50,373 nt of DNA, from the NCBI RefSeq assembly GCF_001635685.1, contig NZ_LWFF01000324.1, positions 1-50,373 on the forward strand, in the 5' to 3' direction. The notes below the pieces were generated by a model. That model had not been told where the DNA came from, made no database searches, and was given only the letters and a program-made list of their open reading frames with translations. This document shows positions 37,396 through 45,826 of this stretch, in pieces. The number at the start of each line of letters is the position of its first letter. Position 1 is the stretch's first letter. The stretch is from Erythrobacter sp. HI0063. GTDB taxonomy: Bacteria > Pseudomonadota > Alphaproteobacteria > Sphingomonadales > Sphingomonadaceae. The translations under genes were made by a program, and so were the position numbers.

Positions 37396-38157
37396 TTATT
37401 TCCCCTTCCAGTTCGGCTTGCGCTTCTCGGCAAAGGCGGCTGCACCTTCGCGGGCGTCCTCGCTGACGAAGACCGGGCCGATCAGCTGCGCCTGCTTGTC
37501 GTAGCGTTCGTCCATCGACCAGCCGCGCGATTCCTTGAGGATCTGTTTTGACACGCGCACTGCCAGCGGGCCGTTTTCGGCGATCTTGCGCGCCAGTTCC
37601 TTCGCGCCTTCAAGGGCGGAGCCGGAAACCACGCGGTTGATCAGGCCAAGCTCGTAAGCGCGCGCGGCGTCGATGAAATCGCCTGTCAACGCCAGCTCCA
37701 TCGCGATCCGTTCGGGGATCTGATCGGGCAGCATCATCACGCCGCCTGCCGCCGCGACGAGGCCGCGCTTGGCTTCGGGGATGCCGAACTTGGCACCTTC
37801 GTTCGCCACCACGAGATCACAGGCGATCATCAATTCGAGCCCACCGGCCAGCGCATAGCCTTCGACGGCCGCGATCAGCGGTTTGGATGGCGGCGCCTGG
37901 ACCACCCCGCCGAAGCCGCGCCCTTCGATGCTGGGGCTTTCTCCGCGCAGGAATCCCTTCAGATCCATACCCGAACAGAACGTGCCCCCTGCCCCGGTCA
38001 GGATGGCGACGCGCAGATCGTCTTCCGCGTCCAGCCGGTCCATCGCTGCGGCGATCCCTTCTGCCGCCGCTTTGTTCATGGCGTTCTTGGCTTCGGGGCG
38101 GTTGATCGTGACGATCAGAACGCCGTCCTCGACCTCGGTCTGTACCTCTTCGCTCAT
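37396..38157 (-). CDS. Crotonase/enoyl-CoA hydratase family protein
   Basis: A 253-residue crotonase. Seen are TINRPEAKNAMNKA, the oxyanion-hole AGGTFCSGMDLKGF and AVEGYALAGGLELMIACDLVVA, and the catalytic-region FGIPEAKRGL with one acidic residue. It hydrates or isomerises 2-enoyl-CoA; exact substrate unknown. The ATG at 38157 has GGAGAGAGG just upstream and is preferred over earlier in-frame starts. It is the first gene of the operon with the acyl-CoA dehydrogenase, divergent from the thiolase. Confidence 0.92.
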   Translation of the reverse strand: MSEEVQTEVEDGVLIVTINRPEAKNAMNKAAAEGIAAAMDRLDAEDDLRVAILTGAGGTFCSGMDLKGFLRGESPSIEGRGFGGVVQAPPSKPLIAAVEGYALAGGLELMIACDLVVANEGAKFGIPEAKRGLVAAAGGVMMLPDQIPERIAMELALTGDFIDAARAYELGLINRVVSGSALEGAKELARKIAENGPLAVRVSKQILKESRGWSMDERYDKQAQLIGPVFVSEDAREGAAAFAEKRKPNWKGK

Positions 38158-38257
38158 GCCTCTCTCCATTGCATTTCGAAACTGGTCTTGCCGCAGTGCT
38201 GCTTGAGGCTTACGCAAACGTCAACCGGCAATCGCCGGAGCGAGAGAGGAGCACGCC

Positions 38258-39526
38258 ATGCCTGAAGCCTATATCATCGACGCCGTCCGCACCCCGCGTG
38301 GGATCGGGAAGCAGGGAAAAGGCGCGCTCGCCGCCATGCACCCGCAGCATCTCGCCGCGACGGTTCTGAAAGCGATCGCGGAGCGCAACGATCTCGACAC
38401 GGCGACGGTAGACGACGTGATCTGGTCGGTCAGCACGCAGGACGGGATGCAGGCGGGCGATCTGGGGCGGATGGCCGCGCTCGATGCGGGCTATGACGTA
38501 ACCTCGAGCGGCACCACGCTCGACCGGTTCTGCGGCGGCGGGATCACCAGCGTAGCGCTGGCCGCGGCGCAGGTGATGAGCGGGATGGAAGATTGCGTCG
38601 TCGCGGGCGGCACCGAGATGATGAGCCTGACCGCACAGATGGCGAAGGACAAGATGGCGGCGGGCCTCAGGCCGCCGATGATGGGCAGCTATAACGAGCG
38701 GCTGCAGGCGACCCACCCGCAAAGCCATCAGGGCGTGTGCGGCGATGCCATCGCCAGCATGGAAGGCTTCACAAGGGAGGAGCTGGACGAGGTCGGCTAT
38801 CGCAGCCAGCAGCGCGCCGCCCAGGCGATTGCCGAGGGCCGGTTCGACAAATCGGTGGTTCCGGTGACCGACGACGAGGGCAAGATCGTGCTCGACCGCG
38901 AGGAATTTCCCCGCCCCCAGACCACGCGCGAAGGCCTCGCCGAACTGGAGCCCGCCTTCACCAAGATCGCCGACGTGCCGCTCGACAAACAGGGCACCAC
39001 GTTTCGCGGACTGGTGAATGCGAAATATCCCGACGTCGAGATCGAGCATTTCCACCATGCGGGCAATTCGTCCGGCGTGGTCGACGGCGCGGCGGCGGTG
39101 CTGGTGACGAGCCGGGACTATGCCGAGAAGCACGGGCTGAAGCCGCGCGCGCGCATCGTGGCGACGGCCAATATGGGCGATGATCCCACGCTGATGCTGA
39201 ATGCCCCCGTCCCGGCGGCGAAGAAGGTGCTGGAGAAGGCCGGGCTGAGCGTGGACGAGATCGACCTGTTCGAAATCAACGAGGCCTTCGCAGTGGTCGC
39301 GGCGAAATTCGTGCGCGATCTGGGGCTCGATTGGGACAGGGTCAATGTGAATGGCGGCTCGATCGCCTTGGGCCATCCGATCGGCGCGACCGGATCGATC
39401 CTGATCGGCACGATCGTCGACGAGCTGGAGCGGCAGGACAAGCGATATGGCCTCGTCACGATGTGCGCGGCGGGCGGCATGGCTCCGGCGATCATCGTCG
39501 AACGGGTGAGCGATTTCGTCGACTAG
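38258..39526 (+). CDS. Acetyl-CoA C-acyltransferase (thiolase)
   Basis: A 422-residue thiolase that splits 3-ketoacyl-CoA or condenses acetyl-CoA. It has the nucleophile Cys92 in LDRFCGGGITSVA, FEINEAFAVVAAKF, the catalytic His in NGGSIALGHPIGATG and the second Cys in LVTMCAAGGMAPA. AGAGGAG precedes the ATG. The final TAG lies in a CTAG palindrome that also supplies the stop of the opposing DUF2891 gene. It acts with the divergent acyl-CoA dehydrogenase and hydratase in beta-oxidation. Confidence 0.95.
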   Translation: MPEAYIIDAVRTPRGIGKQGKGALAAMHPQHLAATVLKAIAERNDLDTATVDDVIWSVSTQDGMQAGDLGRMAALDAGYDVTSSGTTLDRFCGGGITSVALAAAQVMSGMEDCVVAGGTEMMSLTAQMAKDKMAAGLRPPMMGSYNERLQATHPQSHQGVCGDAIASMEGFTREELDEVGYRSQQRAAQAIAEGRFDKSVVPVTDDEGKIVLDREEFPRPQTTREGLAELEPAFTKIADVPLDKQGTTFRGLVNAKYPDVEIEHFHHAGNSSGVVDGAAAVLVTSRDYAEKHGLKPRARIVATANMGDDPTLMLNAPVPAAKKVLEKAGLSVDEIDLFEINEAFAVVAAKFVRDLGLDWDRVNVNGGSIALGHPIGATGSILIGTIVDELERQDKRYGLVTMCAAGGMAPAIIVERVSDFVD

Positions 39527-40512
39527 CGCGGGGCGAGCAGCGCCAGCAGCGCGAAGCTCGCCAGCCAGTGTTCTCCCATATAATCGCCCGCAACGCTGGC
39601 TTCGGCGGCGGCGAAGTGCCGGTCGGCCAGCGCGCGCAGGTCCGCCCCGGCGGGATGCGGCGCGATGGCGGAGGCGATTTCGCGCAAGGCCCAGGCGCGG
39701 CTGAGATTGAGGCCGTCGAGATGGGCGATCTTGCCGTCGCTGCGGTCGGACACGAAGGCGGGCTCGCATTCGCGCTCCAGCCAGCGATTATCGATCACCA
39801 ACGCTGCGAACCACGGCGCGAACCGATCGCGCGGCCAGACGCGGCTCATCAGCAGGGCAGCGGTGAGAACGGGTGAGAGGAATTCGTCTCCGCCCGGCTC
39901 CCACCCGCGATAGTCGCTGCGATCCGCAAAGGCGGTCTCGGCCCAATCGTCGATGGTCGCGACGAGCGCTGCATCGCGATCCTCCGCCCAGTCGCGCGCC
40001 AGCACCAGAGCGAAGCTGGTGTTGAAATGGGTGCCGACCGTGATCGGATAGGTCAGCAACGGCAGATAGGCGGCGAACCGTTCCGCGAAGGCGCGGGCGA
40101 GTGGCTCCAGCTTCGCACCCCATGCGCGATCTTCATGCCGCGCGGACTCGGCGTGCAAAGCGAGCAGCCAGCCCCAGCCATAGGGCCGCTCGAAACCGCG
40201 CGCTTCGGGGCGGTCGAGATAGGCCAGTTCGCTCGCCAGTTTTTCGGGCGTGAAGGTCGCCTCGGCCAGCGCCGCGATCTCGTTCGCTTCGGGCATGTCC
40301 GGGAACAGCCGCCGCAGCGTCAGCAGCGTCCACCAGCCATGCACGCAGCTATGCCAGTCGAAGCTGCCAAAGAACACCGGATGCGCCTCGCGTGGGGGGC
40401 GGACATCCGCGTCCGAGGCAAAGACGTGATCGTCCTTGAAAGGGTAAGGCCGCGCCACATGGCCCAGCGCGATCCGGGCGTAGCTACGCGCGATAGTTTC
40501 GGTCAGTTCCAC
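39523..40512 (-). CDS. DUF2891 family protein
   Basis: A 329-residue soluble-looking protein rich in Trp, Asp and His, with the DUF2891 pattern: HPVFFGSFDWHSCVHGWWTLL, FERPYGWGWLLALHAE, YPITVGTHFNTSFALVLA and MGEHWLASFALLAL. The repeated helices and aromatic residues suggest an alpha/alpha-barrel like those of glycan-active enzymes, but the activity is unknown. The best start is the GTG at 40512, overlapping the end of the DUF979 gene by 10 bases. It is the last gene of the 5-oxoprolinase operon and converges on the thiolase by a 4-base overlap. Confidence 0.85.
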   Translation of the reverse strand: MELTETIARSYARIALGHVARPYPFKDDHVFASDADVRPPREAHPVFFGSFDWHSCVHGWWTLLTLRRLFPDMPEANEIAALAEATFTPEKLASELAYLDRPEARGFERPYGWGWLLALHAESARHEDRAWGAKLEPLARAFAERFAAYLPLLTYPITVGTHFNTSFALVLARDWAEDRDAALVATIDDWAETAFADRSDYRGWEPGGDEFLSPVLTAALLMSRVWPRDRFAPWFAALVIDNRWLERECEPAFVSDRSDGKIAHLDGLNLSRAWALREIASAIAPHPAGADLRALADRHFAAAEASVAGDYMGEHWLASFALLALLAPR

Positions 40513-41453
40513 AACCAGAACCCCGCAACATAGATGATCGCCACGTTGCACACCCAAAGCGGGATTGCCGTCCACACCTGTTGGCGGATCACGCCGTTCT
40601 GGTCGTCCAGTTCCAGCAGGGCTGCGGGCACGATGTTGAAATTGGCCGCCATCGGGGTGAGCAGCGTGCCGCAAAATCCCGCCAGCATCCCCACCGCGCC
40701 GATCACCGCCGGATTGCCGTCGAACCCCTCGACCAGCAGCGGAATACCGATCGCGGCAGCCATCACCGGGAAGGCGGCAAAGGCATTGCCCATGATCATC
40801 GTGAACAGCGCCATGCCGAAGCAGTAGACGATAACCGAGACGAGCACGCTGTTTTCGGGAATCACCTGCCCCGCCAGCGCGCCGATCACCTCGCCCACCC
40901 CGGCGAGCGCGAATACCGCGCCCAAGGCGGCCAGCATCTGCGGCAGGATCGCCGCCCACCCGATCGAATCGAGCAAACGCCTGCCCTCTTCGGCTGGTGC
41001 GAGCGCCGGGGGGCGCAGCCAGACGATGGCCGCCACCAGCGCCACCACCACGCCCACACCGAACAGGATCAGCGTTTCGCGCCGCGCTTCGAACAGGCCG
41101 GTCTCGCCGAAAGGCGTGTAATTGTAGAGCAGCGTACCCACCACTGCCGTCAGCGGCACGATCAGCGCAGGCAGGAACAGGCGATTGCCGAACAGTTCGG
41201 AGAAATTCAGCCGCTCTTCCGGCGTGGTGGTCGGCGGATCGCTGCGCTTCAGCAGGCCCAGCCCCGCGATAGCCACCATCGCCAGCACCAGCACGCCATT
41301 GGCGAAATCGCCGATATGGCTGCCGAAGAGGAAGCTCGCCGCGAGCAATCCCCAGAACGCGCCATTGCCCCAGCGCCGGTCGCGCAAGGACAGCAGCGCC
41401 CAGACCGCGAAGAAGCCGCCCGCGAGGATGTAGAGCCATTCATAGGTAATCAT
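40503..41453 (-). CDS. DUF979 family membrane protein
   Basis: A 316-residue protein with about eight to nine membrane helices. The segment GNAFAAFPVMAAAIGIPLLV and the following GMLAGFCGTLLTPMAANFNIVPAALLEL are DUF979 hallmarks and recall permease re-entrant loops. DUF979 almost always pairs with DUF969, and together they probably form one transporter, with 5-oxoproline as the likely cargo given the neighbouring gene. It overlaps DUF969 by four bases (ATGA). Confidence 0.9.
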   Translation of the reverse strand: MITYEWLYILAGGFFAVWALLSLRDRRWGNGAFWGLLAASFLFGSHIGDFANGVLVLAMVAIAGLGLLKRSDPPTTTPEERLNFSELFGNRLFLPALIVPLTAVVGTLLYNYTPFGETGLFEARRETLILFGVGVVVALVAAIVWLRPPALAPAEEGRRLLDSIGWAAILPQMLAALGAVFALAGVGEVIGALAGQVIPENSVLVSVIVYCFGMALFTMIMGNAFAAFPVMAAAIGIPLLVEGFDGNPAVIGAVGMLAGFCGTLLTPMAANFNIVPAALLELDDQNGVIRQQVWTAIPLWVCNVAIIYVAGFWLWN

Positions 41454-42145
41454 GCCCGCTCCTCCCCGCTAGCAGGAGGGGTGAGCCTGCCCATGCGCCG
41501 GTCCATCGCCAGGATGCGTCCGCCGTGGATCAGGAAAGCGCAGATTGCGGTCGGGATCGCCCAGACGGAAAGTTGCAGCGGCGTCAGCGGATAGCCCGCC
41601 GCTTCGAACACGCCCTGGATCAGCAGGATAGAGGCGATCGCGAAGAAGATGTCCTCACCGAAGAAGAGCCCGACATTGTCGGTCGCCGCCGACATGGCGA
41701 GCACTTTCTGCCGCTCGGCTTCGGGCAGGGCCCCGTGCGATTTGGTGGCCGCCGCCTCCGCCATCGGTGCGACCAGAGGCCGCACCGCCTGAGGGTGGCC
41801 GCCGATATCCTTCATCCCCAGCGCCGCCGTGATCTGGCGGAAGCCGAGATAGAGGACCAGCAGTTTGCCCATCGTCGCACCGCGCACGCTCTCGATCAGG
41901 CTCCGTGCGCGCTGCTGCAGACCATAGCGTTCGAGCAGGCCGATCACCGGCAGGATGATCCAGGTCACCGAGATATAGCGATTATCGTTGAAGGCGCGGC
42001 CCAGCGCTTCGACCACCGCGACGATGTCGAGCCCGGCGAGAAGCCCGGTCGCGACCGCCGCGCCGACCACCACGAGGAGCGGATTGAACTGCAGCGCGAA
42101 ACCGATGACGACCAGCGCGATGCCGAGCAGCGGCCAGTAATTCAT
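41450..42145 (-). CDS. DUF969 family membrane protein
   Basis: A 231-residue protein with about five to six hydrophobic segments. Family blocks are PLLGIALVVIGFALQFNPLLVVV, FNDNRYISVTWIILPVIGLLERYGLQ, TAALGMKDIGGHPQAVRPLVAPMAEAAA and TDNVGLFFGEDIFFAIASILL. It is the partner of DUF979. The ATG at 42145 overlaps the stop of the oxoprolinase gene (ATGA). The function is unknown experimentally as far as I know; transport of 5-oxoproline or a related acid is inferred from the operon. Confidence 0.9.
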   Translation of the reverse strand: MNYWPLLGIALVVIGFALQFNPLLVVVGAAVATGLLAGLDIVAVVEALGRAFNDNRYISVTWIILPVIGLLERYGLQQRARSLIESVRGATMGKLLVLYLGFRQITAALGMKDIGGHPQAVRPLVAPMAEAAATKSHGALPEAERQKVLAMSAATDNVGLFFGEDIFFAIASILLIQGVFEAAGYPLTPLQLSVWAIPTAICAFLIHGGRILAMDRRMGRLTPPASGEERA

Positions 42146-45100
42146 GCGCCGTATCCTCCGCCGCCGGGGGTCAGGATCACGAAAGCATCGCCGCGGCGCA
42201 TTTCGGCCGATCCGGTTGCGCCCAGATCCTCGCGCGATCCGTCGGCCCGTTCGACCCAGTTGCGTCCCGGCTCGGCATCGCCGCCACCGCAAATGCCCTG
42301 CGGCGGATGCTTGCGGCGATTGGCGAGGATATTGGCGCGCATCGGTTCGAGGAAGGTCACGCGCCGCTCCACCCCGTCACCGCCGGTATGCGCGCCCTTC
42401 CCGCCCGATCCGCGCCGTATGGCGAAGCGGTCGAGCCGCACAGGGAGGCGCGTTTCGAGAATTTCCGGATCGGTCAGGCGCGAATTGGTCATGTGGGTCT
42501 GGACCGCACTCGTCCCGTCATGGTCCGGCCCCGCGCCCGATCCGCCGCAGATCGTCTCGTAATACTGGTCGCTCTCGTTCCCGAAGGTGAAGTTGTTCAT
42601 CGTCCCTTGGCTGGGCGCAAGGCGGCCCGTTGCGGCGAACAGCGCATCGGTGACGGTCTGGCTGGTCTCGACATTGCCCGCCACCACCGCCGCGCCGGGG
42701 CGCGGGTTCAGCATCGATCCTTCGGGCACGATCAGATCGACCGGGCGCAGGCAGCCATCGTTCATCGGGATCGCATCGTCGATCAGCGTGCGCAGCACAT
42801 AAAGCGCGGCGGCGCGGGTGATCGAGCGCGGCGCGTTGAAATTGTCCGGGCGCTGATCGCTGGTCCCGGTAAAGTCGATGACGGCGGATCGTGCTTCGCG
42901 ATCGATACGGATCGTCACCTTCACCACTGCGCCATTATCCATCGGATAGGCGAACTGCCCGTCTTCGAGCCGATCGAGCAGCCGCCGCACGCTTTCTTCC
43001 GCATTCGCCAGCACGTGGCCCATATAGGCCGCAACCGTCTCGCCGCCGGAATCGCGCGCGGCGCTGTGCAGCAATTCGGCCCCGCGCGTGCAGGCGGCGA
43101 GCTGGGCGCGCAGATCGGACAGGTTGCGATCGGGATTGCGCGCGGGATAATCCGCGCTCGCCAGCAGGGTTCGGACCGCATCTTCGCGGAACGCTCCTTC
43201 GTCGACGAGGAGGAAATCGTCGATCATCACGCCTTCTTCCACGATCGTGCGGCTTTCGGGAGGCATCGATCCGGGCGCGATCCCGCCGATATCGGCATGA
43301 TGGCCGCGCGCGGCGACGAAGGCGTCGGGCAGGTGCGAAGCCTCGCCATAGAAGACGGGAACGATCACGGTGATGTCGGGCAGGTGCGTGCCGCCGCGAT
43401 AGGGATCGTTGAGCATATAGGCATCGCCACGGCGAAATCCGCGTCCATCCCGCGCGCCCCCACGCGTTTCGATCACGCGCGCGATGGAATCGCCCATGCT
43501 TCCCAGATGCACCGGAATGTGGGGCGCATTGGCGATCAGCGCGCCTTGCGCGTCGAACAGAGCGCAGGAGAAATCGAGCCGTTCCTTGATATTGACCGAA
43601 CTCGCCGTGCTCTGGAGCACGACGCCCATCTCCTCGGCGATGGCCATAAAGAGATTGTTGTAGATTTCGAGCCGGACCGGATCGACATGGCGATGCGCCG
43701 AAACGCCCGCCGCCTGATTGCGCTCAAGGGGTTCGGTTCGCGTGAGCACGAGGCTGCCTTCCGACTGGAGGCGCGCCTGCCAGCCGGGCTCGACCACGGT
43801 GGTGGAGCCGGGATCGATTATCAGGGCCGGCCCGTCCACGCCATCATCCGCGCTCATCGCGGCTCGTTCCAGCGTGGTCCATTCGCCAGAAGGCGTCCCG
43901 CCCGCCGCCACCGGCTCCACCTCTGCCGCGTCGAGCCCGCCGGAAAAGCCGCTCGCCTCGACGCTCAGGGCCTCGACCACGATCGGGGCCTTATCGTCGG
44001 AATAGCCGAAGCGCTGGCGGTGGAGACGGCGGAAGTTCGTATCCATCGCGCCCTTGTCTTCGCAATCCACGGTCAGGATGCTGTCGCTGCCGGAAAACCG
44101 CAGCCGCGCACGGCTGTCGATCTCTATCGCATCTTCCGCGATCCCCTGTTCGAGCAGGGCCGCGCGCGCTTCGTCCTGCAAAGCCGCGAGGCCGTCATCA
44201 TAGGATTCCTCCAGTGGCCGCACCAGACTGACCTCGCGGATCGCCTTCACCGGGGCAAGGCCAATCCCGTAGGCGGAGAGCATCCCTGCCAGCGGGTGAA
44301 CCAGCACCGTTTCGATGCCCAATTCGTCCGCCACCTTGCAGGCGTGTTGTCCGCCCGCGCCGCCGAAACAGGCGAGCGCGTATTGCGTCACGTCATGGCC
44401 GCGCGCCACGCTGATCTTGCGGATCGCATTCGCCATGCTGTCCACCGCGATGGCGAGAAAGCCCTCGGCGATATCCTCGATCGGGCGCGGCTCTGGAAGA
44501 GCGGCGGCGATCTCTTCCAGACGGGCCCGCGCAGCCGCCGGGTCCAGCGGCGCGTCGCCATCGGGGCCGAATACGTTTGGGAAAAAGGCTGGATCGATCC
44601 GGCCCAGAACGAGATTGCAGTCGGTCACCGTCAGCGGCCCGCCCTTGCGATAGCAGGCGGGGCCCGGGTCCGCTCCTGCGCTTTCCGGGCCGACGCGGAA
44701 GCGCGATCCGTCGAAACTGCAGATCGATCCGCCGCCTGCCGCGACGGTGTGGATCTGCATCATCGGCGCGGCCACGCGCACGCCCGCCACCGTGCTGTCG
44801 CCGGTCAGCTCGTATTCGCCTGCATAATGCGCGACATCGGTGCTGGTCCCGCCCATGTCGAACCCGATCAGCTTCGTGTGGCCGAGCGCGGCGCCGGTCG
44901 CCCCCATGCCGACAACACCGCCCGCCGGGCCGGACAGGATCGCATCCTTGCCCCGAAACGCGCCGACTTCGGCGAGGCCGCCATTCGACTGCATGAAGCG
45001 CAGCGCACCCGTTTCCGGCAGGCTCGCACGCAGATTATCGGTGTACCGATCGAGGACGGGCGAGAGATAAGCATCGACGGAGGTCGTATCGCCGCGCGGG

Positions 45101-45720
45101 ATCAGGCGGATCAGAGGCGCGACCTCGTGGCTGACGCTGACCTGCGCGAAGCCAAGCTCGCGCGCCAGATCCGCCAGAGCCATTTCGTGATCGCGATGCG
45201 TCCAGCCATGCATCAGGACGATGGCGATCGAATCGTATCCGTCCTCGCGCAGAGCCGTGAATTCGCGCTTCGCCGCCTCGATATCCAAAGGTTCGAGAAC
45301 TTCGCCATCGACCGCGACGCGCTCCGTGATCTCGACCACAGTTTCGGGCAGTTGTTCGGGCAGGAGGATATGGCGCGCAAAGATGTCCGGCCGCGCCTAC
45401 GTGCCGATCCTGAGCGCATCGGCAAAGCCGCGCGTGATCGCCAGAGCCAGCCGCGCCCCCTTGCGTTCGAGCAGGGCATTGGTGGCGACCGTGGTGCCGA
45501 CGCGCATTTCGGCGATGGGAGCCGCCTCGTCGCCCTCGCCATATGCCGCCATCAATCGGCGCACGGCTTCGCTGGCGGCATCTTCGTAATGTTCGGGATT
45601 TTCGGACAGCAGCTTGTCGGTCACCAGCCGCCCGTCGGGCGTGGTTGCGACGACATCGGTGAATGTGCCGCCGCGATCGATTGCGAAGCGCCAGCTCGGC
45701 CTGGAAGGAGCATCTGTCAT
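42142..45720 (-). pseudogene. 5-oxoprolinase (fused HyuA-HyuB), interrupted by an in-frame TAG
   Basis: A fused ATP-dependent 5-oxoprolinase of 1,192 codons, opening 5-oxoproline to glutamate. The N-terminal part has the phosphate-loop FAIDRGGTFTDVV, then VGTTVATNALLERKGARLAL and ADALRIGT, where a TAG (45397-45399) stops the frame. The same frame then continues with ARPDIFARHILLPEQLPETV, FDMGGTSTDVAHYAGEYE, AAGGGSICSFDGSRFRVGPESAGADPGPACY-type blocks, and the HyuB half with GDAYMLNDPYRGGTHLPDITV and GGSGAGPDHDG. Homologues have Gln at the stop position (GTQARPDIF), so one C-to-T change of CAG explains it. Reinitiation at GTG 45339 would lose the N-terminal ATP loop. Start: ATG 45720; a GTG at 45744 is possible. 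Confidence 0.85.
45397..45399 (-). other. In-frame amber codon within 5-oxoprolinase
   Basis: Forward CTA reads TAG on the minus strand. The flanking codons on both sides stay in one frame and encode conserved family sequence (RIGT before, ARPDIF after). It is a nonsense change, a base-call error or a readthrough site. Confidence 0.85.
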
Positions 45721-45826
45721 GGAGCACGGCTTGGCACGCGCCACGACGGATTACAAACGGACCGGACGCGCTGCGAACAGCCTTCAGGCTCTTGGGGAAT
45801 GTCGCACGCGATCGGTCCCTCCTACC

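Noticed and set aside
45397..45744. Separate small HyuA-like gene upstream of a shorter oxoprolinase
   Set aside because: Both parts are in the same frame, and the bases after the TAG continue conserved family sequence, so a single interrupted gene fits better.
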